The translations under genes were made by a program, and so were the position numbers. Below the pieces are notes generated by a model. That model saw nothing but the letters and a program-made list of their open reading frames with translations. It was not told where the DNA came from and searched no databases. Positions 8,407 to 16,868 of a DNA stretch of 64,000 bases are shown one piece after another (position 1 is the stretch's first letter; every line of letters begins with the position of its first letter). This DNA is from Actinoplanes utahensis. Lineage in GTDB: Bacteria; Actinomycetota; Actinomycetes; Mycobacteriales; Micromonosporaceae. Location: positions 1 to 64,000 of the forward strand of contig NZ_BOMZ01000112.1 in the NCBI RefSeq assembly GCF_016862455.1. Direction: 5' to 3'.

Positions 8407-9071
8407 TGAGACGAGTGGTGACGAGTGCCGTGGTCCTGTTTCTGCTGGCGGGCTGCGACTCGTCAGCCGAACCCGGAGATGTCGAGTCGCAGCCGCCATC
8501 CGAGCCGCCGCCCTCGGCATCCCCGGCGGCAGCCGGTGTCCAGCGAGCCACGGAGGCCGAGCTCGCCGCGGTTTGTGAAACGCTGGACAGGACGGTGGCG
8601 CTGCCTGGCAACGGGACTGTCCAGTACAGTCCCGCGTTCCATTACTCAGTCGGGGCGACCAATGTGCCGTTGTGCGGTATCGAGCCGGACGGCGAGTACT
8701 ACGACGTTGCCGCCAAGGTACCTGTCTTCGGTCGTGCCAGATTCGACTACGGTCGATACACAGACGAAGAGATGCGGACGATCCCCTCCCCGAAGTACAC
8801 GCCCGAGACCGCGGAGGAACTGCTCACCCTCGATCAAGCAGATCCATTGACCGACGAGTTGCCGTGTGCGGCCAAGCCCTGCAAGAACGGCATCCATGGA
8901 TATCAGTACAACTTCCGCTTCCAGGCCGTCATGGGCGACAACATTTCGGTGATTGCGAAGTTCGACTACATCACCACGGACGTGAAGGGCGACAAGAAGC
9001 CGCAATACCGGACGCAGGCGATCGAGGCGTTCAAGGCTTCGATGGAAGCCATCAACGCCGGGCTCACGTGA
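8403..9071 (+). CDS. Putative lipoprotein coupled to the WxG protein
   Basis: A 222-residue predicted lipoprotein: MMRR start, hydrophobic core, lipobox LLAGC with the lipidated cysteine at residue 18, then a Pro/Ser/Glu linker (about 20-48). The mature domain has four further cysteines (including LCGIEPDG and ELPCAAKPCKNG) that could form disulfides outside the membrane. It overlaps the preceding gene by 4 bp, so the pair is probably a functional unit. No family was recognised. The closest general resemblance is to small actinobacterial DUF3558-like lipoproteins, without confidence. Confidence 0.65.
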   Translation: MMRRVVTSAVVLFLLAGCDSSAEPGDVESQPPSEPPPSASPAAAGVQRATEAELAAVCETLDRTVALPGNGTVQYSPAFHYSVGATNVPLCGIEPDGEYYDVAAKVPVFGRARFDYGRYTDEEMRTIPSPKYTPETAEELLTLDQADPLTDELPCAAKPCKNGIHGYQYNFRFQAVMGDNISVIAKFDYITTDVKGDKKPQYRTQAIEAFKASMEAINAGLT

Positions 9072-9139
9072 AGATCTCCGGCAGCAGCCGGCCTCATGAC
9101 GAGTGGTGAACGAGGTTTCGCTCCTTTTATCGTCGAGGC

Positions 9140-10300
9140 ATGACGACGCACGCCGATCCGCGGTTGCCCGGCCGGTTCGGGCAGGACCGGGCCTGGTCGG
9201 AGCGGGCCGCCCGGCCGCTGCGACTGGTCGCCGGGCCCGGGGCGGCCCCCACACCGGAGGAGATCGCCGCCCTCCAGGAGGCCCTGACCCGCCAGGACGA
9301 CCTGGCCGCGGGCCTGATCACAGCGGTTCCGCCGGGCGAGTTGCACCGCTCGCTCGCCGCCGGGCCGACCGCGGACGCGCCCGAGGCGGTGCGAGCCTTC
9401 TACGACGCCGTCTCCCGGCGGCCGGACTGGGTCGACGACGCGCTGCTGGCCCGCGGCGCCGAGGCCTGCCGGGCGTTCGGGATGGACGCCGGGCTGGTCC
9501 TGGCGTACGGATCGCTGCTCGGCGGTTACCGGACCGCTGCCGCGCTGGAGCCGCTGGTGCGGACCGGCCGGCTGACCGGCGGTGAGTCGCTGCGCCGGAT
9601 CCAGGAGACGTCGCTGTGGTGGCGGGCGGTCACCGCGCCCGGCGGGATGGCGCCGGACGGCGCGGGCTTCCGGATGACCCTGCACGTCCGGGTCATGCAC
9701 GCCGTGGTCAACGCCCGGCTGGCCGCCGATCCCGGCTGGGAGTGGGAGCTGCGCGGCATGCCGATCAACCAGTACGACCAGGCCAGCACCCTCGGCGTCT
9801 TCAGCACCAGCTTCCTGCTCCACGTGCGACTTCTCGGGGTACGGGTGTCCCGCGCCGACGCCCGCGCGGTCATGCACCTGTGGAGTTACGTCGGCTGGCT
9901 GATGGGCGTGGACGAGCGGTGGCTGCCGCACACCGAGCGCCGCGGCCGCCGGCTGCTCTACCACTTCCTGGCCAACGATCCGCCGCCGGACGCCAACAGT
10001 GTCGCGCTGGCCCGCGCCCTGATCGGGATGACCGACGACGTGACCTCCGGGTGGCGGCGGACGTACGAACGGGAGCGTGCCCTGTCGGTGAGCTGCTGGC
10101 TGCTCGGCCGGGCGGCGATGCGCGATCTCGGGCTGCCGTACCGTCCACCGTGGTACGGCCTCGCCCGGATCGCCGCGAACCTGCTGGTCAGCCACGGTCT
10201 CGGCCGGTTGCCGGGCGGCCGTGCCCGGCTGCTGGCCCGCTCCGAACGGCAGGCGCACACCCAGTTCCGCCGCTGGGGTGCGACGCTGGACGACGCCTGA
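9140..10300 (+). CDS. MpaB/Lcp-type (DUF2236) oxygenase family protein
   Basis: A 386-residue protein of the ER/MpaB/latex-clearing-protein family, haem-containing oxygenases or oxygenase-like proteins of unknown substrate. Family-like features include SLLGGYRTAAALEPLVRTGRL, the RRIQETSLWW segment near residue 154, the VRVMHAVVNARL helix carrying a candidate haem-ligand histidine near 190, and NQYDQASTLGVFSTSFL near 212. No signal peptide is seen. It starts at ATG, 68 bp after the lipoprotein gene, and is convergent with the AfsR-like gene. Substrate and reaction cannot be inferred from context. Confidence 0.8.
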   Translation: MTTHADPRLPGRFGQDRAWSERAARPLRLVAGPGAAPTPEEIAALQEALTRQDDLAAGLITAVPPGELHRSLAAGPTADAPEAVRAFYDAVSRRPDWVDDALLARGAEACRAFGMDAGLVLAYGSLLGGYRTAAALEPLVRTGRLTGGESLRRIQETSLWWRAVTAPGGMAPDGAGFRMTLHVRVMHAVVNARLAADPGWEWELRGMPINQYDQASTLGVFSTSFLLHVRLLGVRVSRADARAVMHLWSYVGWLMGVDERWLPHTERRGRRLLYHFLANDPPPDANSVALARALIGMTDDVTSGWRRTYERERALSVSCWLLGRAAMRDLGLPYRPPWYGLARIAANLLVSHGLGRLPGGRARLLARSERQAHTQFRRWGATLDDA

Positions 10301-10414
10301 CAGAAACGTGCCAGAAAGACGGCAGGCCCACCTGACAGGCTGTCGCCCGGTGCCGAACGGGACGACGACGCGATGCGCTGGCGGGCGCCGGTTTCGACGT
10401 TCCCCACCTGGCGG

Positions 10415-10464
10415 ACGCGGAATGTGCGGGGTTAGCACAAGGGGGGACCCCGCACCTTCCGCGT
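10415..10464. terminator. Bidirectional terminator between convergent genes
   Basis: Positions 10415-10432 pair with 10447-10464 with one mismatch in 18 bp and a 14-base loop. It lies between the MpaB-like gene (ends 10300) and the AfsR-like gene (ends 10519), which converge. The rest of the 218-bp gap shows no gene. Confidence 0.65.
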
Positions 10465-10518
10465 TCGGCGCCGACCACCGGGGTGTGACAGGCGGATGCT
10501 GCCGATCGACGTGTCCGG

Positions 10519-13500
10519 CTATCCCCGGCTGTTCGGTGAGCCGGCCGCACGCGGCTGGCCGGACTCCGAGCCGGCGGCGCTTGCCGGCGGTGACGTGCTG
10601 CGGGCGCTGCACGACGCCGAGACGGTCGCCGCGTCGCAGGCGCAGCCGAACCCGGCGCGCCAGGCGGTCAGCTCGGCGTTCTCCCGTACCCCCAGCTCGT
10701 GAAAGATCTCCGCAGCCGTCGCCCAGTCGCGGTGCGCGCCCTCGTGATCGCCGGTCCGGCAGCGCGCCGCGCCGAGATCCCGCAGGGTCCGCGCCAGGCC
10801 GAGATCCATGCCGATGGCCCGCCACTGGGCGGCCGCCGAGTCCAGCAGGCCGATCGCCTCGCCCGGCCGGCCGGCGGCCAGCTCCAGCTCGCCGAGCGTA
10901 CGGGTGACCAGCGCCGCGCCCAGCCCGTCCCGTCGCGCGCTGGTGACGACCAGGGCGGTCCGCAGCGGCTCCCGGCCACGCTCCGGATCACCCTGCCGGA
11001 TCCACACCTTCGCCAGCGCCTGCGCGGTGTACGCGGCCAGATGCCGCTCGCCGATCGCACCGGCGATCTCGTGCGCGGCGGCACAGTGCGCCTCCGCCTC
11101 GGCCAGCTCGCCGCGGGCCCGGTGCACCAGGCCGACGCCGCGGATCGAGATCAGCTCGCCGCGCCGGTGACCGAGCTTGCGGTAGAGCTCGAGCGCGGAC
11201 GCGAAATGCTTCAGCGCCACCTCGTCGTCGCCGGCTTCGCGGTACGCGTATCCCAGCCCGTAGTGGGCGTGCGCCACCCCCGCGTCGTCGCCGAGCCGTT
11301 CCAGCATCTCCCGGGCCCGGCTCAGCAGCGGCACCGCGGTCGCGTGCTCGCCCAGCTCCCGGCTGACCGTGCCGAGACCGTTGACGGCCACCGCCAGCCC
11401 ACGGTCGTGCCCGGCCGCCTCGAACAGCGTGGCGGCCCGGGAGAAGTGCTGCCGGGACTCCGGGAACCGGTCCTGGGCGTACCGCAGCTGACCGGTGCCG
11501 CACTCCATCGCCGCCTCGGCGAGCGTGTCGGCGGCCCGCCCGGCAGCCGCGCACGCCGCGGAGTGCGTACGCTCCCAGCCGTCGAAGTTGTTGCGGGCCG
11601 CGAACGACGCGAACACCAGCGCGTCGGCCAGCCCGCAGGCCGGGGCCACCAGATCCAGGGCGGCGGCCCGTTCCACCGCGGCGATCAGCGCCGGTTCCTC
11701 GTCGTCGAACCAGCTCCGCAGATCCATCCGGGCGATCGTGTCCGTCCAGTGCGGACCGGGCTCGGGCAGGCCGGCCGGGTGATAGAGCCGCGGAGTCGCC
11801 ACCGGCAACTGCTGGGCCAGGTGCTCGACCAGCCGCAACAGTGTGGTCACCGCCCCGGTGACGGTGGCCCGCAACGCCTGCGGATCGGCTCGGGCCAGCT
11901 CCCCGGCATAGAGCCGGACCAGGTCGTGCATGCGGTAGAGGGTGAACGGCCCGTCCGCGCCGACCACGTCCAGCAACCGCGCGTCGGTGATCTCCTCGAC
12001 CAGGTCGTCCGCCTCGTCGAGGGTGGTGTCCAGCAGCGCCGCCACGGTGACCGCGGTCAGCATCGGCGGGTCCAGGCAGCCCAGCGCACGGAACGCGGCC
12101 TGCGCCCGCGGGCTCAGCCCGCGGTAGCCGACGGCCAGCCCGGCCCGCACCTCCAGATCGTCGATGGCCAGCTCGTCGAGACGCCGGCGTTCGTCGTCGA
12201 GCCGGTCGGCGAGCTGCGCGACCGCCCAGTGCGGCCGGGCCGCCAGCCGCGCCCCGGCCACCCGGACGGCGAGCGGCAGGCGGGCGCACAGCGCGATCAA
12301 CCGGGCCGTCTGACCCGGCTCGGCCTCCGCCCGGTCCGGGCCGATCACCCTGGTCAGCAGCGCCGACGCCTCGGCGACCGACATCATCGGCAGCTCCACC
12401 CGGCTGCTCGCGGGCACCGTGGCGAGCCGGTTGCGGCTGGTCACCAGCAGCGCCGACCCGGCGTCCCCGGGCCGGAACGGATGGACCTGCCGGGCGCTGA
12501 CCACATCGTCCACGACCACCAGCACCCGGCGCCCGGCCAGCTCGGCCCGGTACCGCGCCTCCCGTTCCCGCAGGTCACAGCGGCCCTGCACGTCCGCGTC
12601 GACGACACCCAGCATGCGCAGCAGCCGGCTCAGCGCCTCGGCCGGCTCCAGCGGGTCGGCGCCGCCCACGTTCAGGAACAGCAGCCCGTCCGGATAGTGA
12701 TCGCGGACCGCGTGCGCCACGTGCACCGCGAACGCCGTCTTCCCGGCGCCGCCCTGCCCGGACACCACCACGACCGGGCTGCCGCCGGACCGCAGCGCCG
12801 CCACCGTGCCGGTGACCTGCCGATCGAACCCGGTGTAGTCCTGCAGGTCGGGCGGCAGCAGAAAGGGCCGGTCCGGCCGCGGCGGCGCGCTCTCCGTGGC
12901 CGGCTCGCGCAACACGCTGGTGTGTGCCGCCCGCACCAGCGGGCCGGGCTCCGCGCCCAGCTCATCGATGATCCGGTTGCGGGACCGGGCGAAAAGATCA
13001 AGAGCTTCGACGGTACGGCCGGACGCGTGCAGCGCGCGCATCAGCGCCGCGATCAGCGGCTCGCTGAGCGGGTCCCGGGTCAGCGCGGCGGCCAGCCGGT
13101 CGGTCGCCTCGGCGTGCCGGCCCCCGACCACCGCCACCGCCGCCCAGTCGGCAAGCGCCGTGACCCGCTGCTGCTCCAGGCTCTGGCGGGTGCGCCGGGC
13201 CCACTCGCCGGGCAGCCCGGCCAGCGCCTCGCCCCGCCACAGGGCCAGCGCCTCGTCGAGCACCGCGAGCCGGTCGCCGCCGGACCGGTCGCGCGCCAGC
13301 TCCAGCAGCTCACGAAAGCGGTACAGATCCACCGAGCCGTGCGGGACCTGCAGGGTGTAACCGCCCGACCAGCGGACCAGGGTGACACCGGCGCTGTCCT
13401 TGACGACCCGCCGCAACCGGGCGATGTATCCATAGAGCGCGCCCCGGGCGTCGGCCGGCGGCTCATCGCCCCACAGCCGGTCGATCAGGGTCTCGAAGGT

Positions 13501-13620
13501 GACCGGGTGCCCGCCGTCGAAGAGCAGCGCGGCGAGCAGGTGCCGCTGTTTGAGAGCGCCCAGCGCGACGACCCGGTCCCCTTCGACTGCCTCCACCGGA
13601 CCCAGAAGCCGGAATCGCAC
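10519..13620 (-). CDS. AfsR/SARP family transcriptional regulator (BTAD, NB-ARC, TPR)
   Basis: A pathway-type regulator of about 1033 residues. An OmpR-like winged-helix DNA-binding domain (about 1-80) and a bacterial transcriptional activation domain (about 85-230) make a SARP module. An NB-ARC ATPase follows, with P-loop VVSGQGGAGKTAFAVH near residue 283 and the Walker B stretch RRVLVVVDDV. A TPR array (about 630-970) completes the AfsR architecture. A GTG at 13620 with AAGGGGGG upstream is preferred over an in-frame ATG at 13638. Family members activate antibiotic or developmental genes; no biosynthetic cluster is visible here, so the target is unknown. The C-terminal tail after the TPRs is low-complexity Ala/Ser. 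Confidence 0.9.
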   Translation of the reverse strand: MRFRLLGPVEAVEGDRVVALGALKQRHLLAALLFDGGHPVTFETLIDRLWGDEPPADARGALYGYIARLRRVVKDSAGVTLVRWSGGYTLQVPHGSVDLYRFRELLELARDRSGGDRLAVLDEALALWRGEALAGLPGEWARRTRQSLEQQRVTALADWAAVAVVGGRHAEATDRLAAALTRDPLSEPLIAALMRALHASGRTVEALDLFARSRNRIIDELGAEPGPLVRAAHTSVLREPATESAPPRPDRPFLLPPDLQDYTGFDRQVTGTVAALRSGGSPVVVVSGQGGAGKTAFAVHVAHAVRDHYPDGLLFLNVGGADPLEPAEALSRLLRMLGVVDADVQGRCDLREREARYRAELAGRRVLVVVDDVVSARQVHPFRPGDAGSALLVTSRNRLATVPASSRVELPMMSVAEASALLTRVIGPDRAEAEPGQTARLIALCARLPLAVRVAGARLAARPHWAVAQLADRLDDERRRLDELAIDDLEVRAGLAVGYRGLSPRAQAAFRALGCLDPPMLTAVTVAALLDTTLDEADDLVEEITDARLLDVVGADGPFTLYRMHDLVRLYAGELARADPQALRATVTGAVTTLLRLVEHLAQQLPVATPRLYHPAGLPEPGPHWTDTIARMDLRSWFDDEEPALIAAVERAAALDLVAPACGLADALVFASFAARNNFDGWERTHSAACAAAGRAADTLAEAAMECGTGQLRYAQDRFPESRQHFSRAATLFEAAGHDRGLAVAVNGLGTVSRELGEHATAVPLLSRAREMLERLGDDAGVAHAHYGLGYAYREAGDDEVALKHFASALELYRKLGHRRGELISIRGVGLVHRARGELAEAEAHCAAAHEIAGAIGERHLAAYTAQALAKVWIRQGDPERGREPLRTALVVTSARRDGLGAALVTRTLGELELAAGRPGEAIGLLDSAAAQWRAIGMDLGLARTLRDLGAARCRTGDHEGAHRDWATAAEIFHELGVRENAELTAWRAGFGCACDAATVSASCSARSTSPPASAAGSESGQPRAAGSPNSRG

Positions 13621-13870
13621 CACACCCCCCTTCGGCACGGACGTTCGCGCCGGCCCAGCCTAGGGGTGGCAGTCGTCACCGTCTATGTGGATCTCACCGT
13701 CGCGGACTCCTCGCCGGCCGCACTGATCAGCCGCTCGGCGAAGCCGGCCGGCCTCTCCGCCAGCGCGTCGGGCATCCCCTCGGTCTCCGCGGTGCACCTG
13801 CCGGTGGATCGCCCGGCCTTCCAGAAGGTTCGCTGCTCATGCCCGTTCAGACGGCAGTGGCGGGGCCGGT

Positions 13871-13947
13871 CCGGCGTTCAGTTTCCGGCTCGCGTCCCGG
13901 CGTTCAGTTTCCGGCTCGCGTCCCGGCGTTCAGGTTCGGCTCGCGGG
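13871..13947. repeat. Tandem repeat, 26-bp unit, three copies
   Basis: Unit CCGGCGTTCAGTTTCCGGCT plus CGCGTC occurs at 13871-13896 and again exactly at 13897-13922; a third, degenerate copy is at 13923-13947. It lies in the 405-bp spacer between the AfsR-like start (13620) and the thioesterase start (14026), which otherwise holds no supportable gene. There are no spacers between units, so it is not a CRISPR. Confidence 0.75.
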
Positions 13948-14025
13948 CTCACCGGAGGGCGGTGACGTGTCTCGACGCAGCCCGCGGGGCCCACGGGACA
14001 GGACCCGGCGTGCCAGGATCGGGGA

Positions 14026-14448
14026 ATGGCTGACCTGTTCCAGGTGCGCATCGCGGTTCGTGGCTACGAGATCGACATCCAGGGTCACGTGAACCAGGCG
14101 GTCTATCTGCAGTACGGCGAACACGCCCGCTGGCAGTGCTTCCTCGCCGCCGGTCTCCGGCTGGACACCCTCGCGGCCGCCGGTGTCGGCCCGGTCGTGC
14201 TCGAGACCACCATCCGCTACCTCAGGGAACTGCGCGCCGGCGACGAGGTCGACGTGACCTGCCGGTTCATCTGGGGCGAGGGGAAGACGTTCCGGGTCGA
14301 GCAGGAATACACGCGCGACGACGGCACCCCGGTCGCGACCGTGACCGGAGTGGCGGGCGTGCTGGACCGGGAGACCCGGCGGCTGGTCCCCGATCCGGCC
14401 GCGCGGCTGCGATCGCTCGCCACCGACCCGGCCGTGATCGGCCTCTGA
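14026..14448 (+). CDS. Acyl-CoA thioesterase, 4HBT hot-dog family
   Basis: A 140-residue single hot-dog domain hydrolysing an acyl-CoA thioester. The 4HBT catalytic segment is visible at the N-terminus as EIDIQGHVNQAVYLQY: Asp17 is the likely catalytic residue, with GHVN starting the long helix. Length and motif match the YbgC/FadM-like group. It starts at ATG and stands alone, so the acyl substrate cannot be inferred. A dispersed repeat begins about 30 bp after its stop. Confidence 0.85.
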   Translation: MADLFQVRIAVRGYEIDIQGHVNQAVYLQYGEHARWQCFLAAGLRLDTLAAAGVGPVVLETTIRYLRELRAGDEVDVTCRFIWGEGKTFRVEQEYTRDDGTPVATVTGVAGVLDRETRRLVPDPAARLRSLATDPAVIGL

Positions 14449-14479
14449 CTTTCGGCGCGACGGTTCTCTCACACCCATG

Positions 14480-14589
14480 CTCCGGTACGGGCCACGCAGC
14501 GTCCCGTGACTCGCGGCCGCCACGGCAGGCGTTCCCTCCCGGCCGTCCCCGGGTGCGGGTCATGCACGCCCGTCCCGGTCACCAGCCGG
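14480..14589 (+). repeat. Dispersed intergenic repeat, copy A (about 110 bp)
   Basis: This segment, beginning CTCCGGTACGGGCCACGC, matches most positions of the reverse complement of 56411-56520. The core also recurs at 5300-5328. All copies lie immediately after the 3' ends of genes. No ORF is shared and no inverted termini or target-site duplication were seen, so it resembles a non-coding dispersed repeat rather than an insertion sequence. Confidence 0.65.
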
Positions 14590-14658
14590 ACAAAACCGCA
14601 ACCGGCCCGGGACCGCTCCACGCCGGGATCCGGCCGTCGCAGTCGCAAGTGGCTACGG

Positions 14659-15828
14659 TCAGGTGCCGGTGCCCTGCTCAGTCGTCGTGCCCTGCTGGGT
14701 GGCACCCTGCTGTTGTTCGAAGCCGGAGCCAGGTTGCACACCCGAATCCGTGCTCGTGCTCGCGCCTGTGCCCGAATCCGTGCTCGTCCCCGTCCCCGCG
14801 CTCGTGTCCGAATCCGTGCTCGTGTCCGAATCCGTGCCCGTGCCCGTGCCGTTTTGGGTGCCGCCCTGCACGTCGCCGCCGGGCATGCCGCCGCCACCCT
14901 GCATCCCGCCCGGACCGCCGCCACCGGGACCGCCCTGCCGAGTGGTCTGCTCGGTGGTCGCGGCGGGGGTGGCACCGATCGCGGACATGACCGCGGCGGT
15001 GATGCCGGAACTGGCGATCGCGGTGACCAGGACGGCGGCGATCAGGACCAGCTTCGGGCTCTTGGCGCCCCTCGGTCTGCCCGCGGCCGGCTGCGGTGCC
15101 GCCCATGACGCCGGCGGGGGCCCGGCCGGGGGAAACGGGCCCTTCGGAGGTACCGGGCCCTTCGACGCGACCGGGCTGTTCGAGGGGTCCGGGCTGTTCG
15201 GGGCATTCGGACCGTTCGGCGGAAGCGGGCCGTTCGGCGAAACTTGGTTGTTCGGTGGGACCGGGGTGTTCGAGGGGTCCGGGTTGTTCGGCGGGACCTT
15301 GCGGTTCGAGGGGATCGAGAACGCGGCGGTCGCGGCCCCGGCGACGATCTCGGTCGAGACGGGTGGCGCGGCCAGCGCGGGAAAGGCGTTCACCGGGGCG
15401 TCCTGGGCGTTCTGGGCGTTCTCCGAGGCGCTTGCCGTGACGGTGATGATCTCGGTAGCGGTGATCGGCGCACCCGTGATGATCGTCTCGGTCGGCGTCG
15501 CCCATGGATCCTGGGCCGCGGTCGCCGCCCCCACGCCGGGCGTCGCCTCCGAGCGGGTTGTTGCTCCCAGGTTGGGCGTCGCCTCCAGGCGGGTCGTCAC
15601 TCCTACGTCGGGCGTCAGCTCCATGCGGGTTGTTGCTTCAACGCCGGGCGTCGCCTCCAGGCGGGTCGTCGCTCGCACGCCGGGCGTCGGCTCCATGCGG
15701 GTCGTCGCCTCCATGTCGGGTGTTTTCTCCGTGTCGGGCGTCGTATCCGGAGCGGTCGTCTCGTCCATGCCTGGCGTCGCGCCGGTCTTCGCCGGGGAGA
15801 CGGCGGTGAGCTGGTCGTACGGGGTCAT
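14659..15828 (-). CDS. Repeat-rich single-pass membrane protein of unknown function
   Basis: A 389-residue low-complexity protein. The N-terminal part carries about five 12-residue repeats of the type TPGVEATTRLEA. The middle is a Pro/Asn/Ser/Gly region of near-repeats (PPNNPDPSNTPVPPNNQ). One membrane helix follows (LVLIAAVLVTAIASSGITAAV, about 258-278). The outer C-terminus has a GGPGGGGPGGMQGGGGM block, then Thr/Ser/Asp/Gly repeats and a Gln/Thr tail. The start at 15828 has AGGAGG 5 bp upstream; an earlier ATG at 15861 lacks one. The opposite strand is also open for 434 codons, but only this frame gives a coherent topology. No family recognised; it may span or organise the cell envelope. 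Confidence 0.6.
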   Translation of the reverse strand: MTPYDQLTAVSPAKTGATPGMDETTAPDTTPDTEKTPDMEATTRMEPTPGVRATTRLEATPGVEATTRMELTPDVGVTTRLEATPNLGATTRSEATPGVGAATAAQDPWATPTETIITGAPITATEIITVTASASENAQNAQDAPVNAFPALAAPPVSTEIVAGAATAAFSIPSNRKVPPNNPDPSNTPVPPNNQVSPNGPLPPNGPNAPNSPDPSNSPVASKGPVPPKGPFPPAGPPPASWAAPQPAAGRPRGAKSPKLVLIAAVLVTAIASSGITAAVMSAIGATPAATTEQTTRQGGPGGGGPGGMQGGGGMPGGDVQGGTQNGTGTGTDSDTSTDSDTSAGTGTSTDSGTGASTSTDSGVQPGSGFEQQQGATQQGTTTEQGTGT

Positions 15829-16232
15829 CGGGGCCTCCTGGGCTTCGTCGGCGAGGACCATCGTGCGGAGCGAGGTCGTGCGGGTCCTGTGTGCCGATCA
15901 GGAAGCCACTGTCAACGGCGGACACCGGCTGAACGGTTTCCCAGCTGATCCCCGACGGAGCCGGTGATCAGGCCGGCGCCCGGTCCGAGGCGGCGGCGTC
16001 CATCAGGTGGCGCGGGACGCGGGCCGTACCCCCGTCCCGCTTCGCCGTGCCCGCGTGCCGCCTCCTCGTCAGGCCCGCCCATGGTCCGAACGGATGACCC
16101 GAGGACTTCCGGATGGGCCGGCGTCCGGCTGACGTCCTACTGCCGAACCGGGTGGATCTCCTCCGACGGGCGACCGGTATTGCTGCGGCCTTCCGGCGTG
16201 CGAGATTGTCGCCCGTGTTCGAGGAGGCCCCC

Positions 16233-16421
16233 ATGGAAGAAGCATTTCTGGCGTACACCGCCGGCCGCGCCGACGGCGAAGCCGGGCACCGTGACCTGAC
16301 CCGTGCCGATCATCCGGAGACCGGGCAGGACTACCGGGTCGGCGTCGTCGATGGCAGTGTGGTCGCGTTCCAGGCCGAGCTGGTGGCTGAGGTCCGCCGC
16401 CTGCTCGGTGAGAACCGCTAG
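16233..16421 (+). CDS. Small hypothetical protein (62 residues)
   Basis: A 62-residue acidic soluble protein (MEEAFLAYTAGRADGEAGHR...) with a strong GAGGAGG ribosome binding site 5 bp before the ATG. The site decides this start over longer in-frame options from 16113. No domain recognised. It lies just ahead of the second tRNA triplet. The 404 bp between the membrane protein start (15828) and this gene hold nothing else I can support. Confidence 0.6.
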   Translation: MEEAFLAYTAGRADGEAGHRDLTRADHPETGQDYRVGVVDGSVVAFQAELVAEVRRLLGENR

Positions 16422-16530
16422 TCGCCCGGCCGCCCCTGCCCGGTGCCGTGCAGGGGCTCTGACCAGGGCATTCACCCGGAGGGCGGGGGGTGCTTTGGCA
16501 AGGCCGGGGTGACTCGGCTAGTGTTTCATC

Positions 16531-16559
16531 CGTCGCCGGGGGAAACGCCGGAGAGACAA
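16531..16559 (+). promoter_or_regulatory. Conserved 29-bp leader of tRNA cluster, copy 2
   Basis: Identical to 5979-6007 ahead of the first tRNA-Gly; sequence upstream of 16531 differs from the first copy. Same interpretation as copy 1: conserved promoter or processing leader. Confidence 0.45.
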
Positions 16560-16631
16560 GCGGAAGTGGCGCAGTGGTAGCGCATCACCTTGCCAAGGTG
16601 AGGGTCGCGGGTTCGAATCCCGTCTTCCGCT
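16560..16631 (+). tRNA. tRNA-Gly (GCC), copy 2
   Basis: Identical in sequence to the tRNA-Gly at 6008-6079, offset 10552 bp. Acceptor GCGGAAG/CTTCCGC, anticodon GCC. Confidence 0.95.
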
Positions 16632-16669
16632 CGGAGAAGGCTGTTGCTGATCCTTGCATCGGCCGCCTC

Positions 16670-16740
16670 GGTGGAGTGGCCGAGAGGCGAGGCAACGGCC
16701 TGCAAAGCCGTGTACACGGGTTCAAATCCCGTCTCCACCT
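16670..16740 (+). tRNA. tRNA-Cys (GCA), copy 2
   Basis: Identical to the tRNA-Cys at 6109-6179. The spacer from tRNA-Gly is 38 bp here against 29 bp in copy 1 and its sequence has diverged. Confidence 0.95.
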
Positions 16741-16754
16741 CGCTTTACAGTGCG

Positions 16755-16829
16755 GGGCGATTGGCGCAGCGGGAGCGCGCTTCCTTGACACGGAAGAGGT
16801 CACTGGTTCGATCCCAGTATCGCCCACCA
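16755..16829 (+). tRNA. tRNA-Val (GAC), copy 2
   Basis: Identical to the tRNA-Val at 6207-6281, including the encoded CCA at 16827-16829. The spacer from tRNA-Cys is shorter (14 bp against 27 bp). Confidence 0.95.
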
Positions 16830-16840
16830 GTAAGTCATGC

Positions 16841-16868
16841 AGCCGGACACCCGATGTGGTGTCCGGCT
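16841..16868 (+). terminator. Terminator of tRNA cluster 2
   Basis: AGCCGGACACC (16841-16851) pairs with GGTGTCCGGCT (16858-16868) around a 6-base loop, followed by TTCGTTGTT. It starts 11 bp after the tRNA-Val CCA. Confidence 0.8.

Noticed and set aside
13640..13850. Minus-strand protein tail reading ERPAGFAERLISAAGEE
   Set aside because: Looks protein-like but has no start and no recognisable family; not enough to call a gene.
13871..13947. Possible CRISPR-like repeat
   Set aside because: Units are directly abutting, with no spacers and no cas genes.
10699..13965. 1088-codon plus-strand open frame opposite the AfsR-like gene
   Set aside because: Arg/Pro/Gly-rich composition typical of the antisense of high-GC genes; the minus-strand frame has complete domains.
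14663..15967. 434-codon plus-strand frame opposite the repeat-rich membrane protein
   Set aside because: Its repeats are translations of the same DNA repeats, but it has no coherent topology or ribosome binding site; the minus frame has AGGAGG and a single clean membrane helix.
16526..16827. Short minus-strand proteins containing GDTGIEPVTSS or ETGFEPVYTAL
   Set aside because: These are antisense translations of the tRNA genes, a common annotation artefact.
5979..16829. tRNA duplication as simple att sites of a 10.5-kb prophage or ICE
   Set aside because: Three whole tRNAs plus leader are duplicated, far more than an att core, and the genes between are mostly chromosomal types without phage or conjugation genes.
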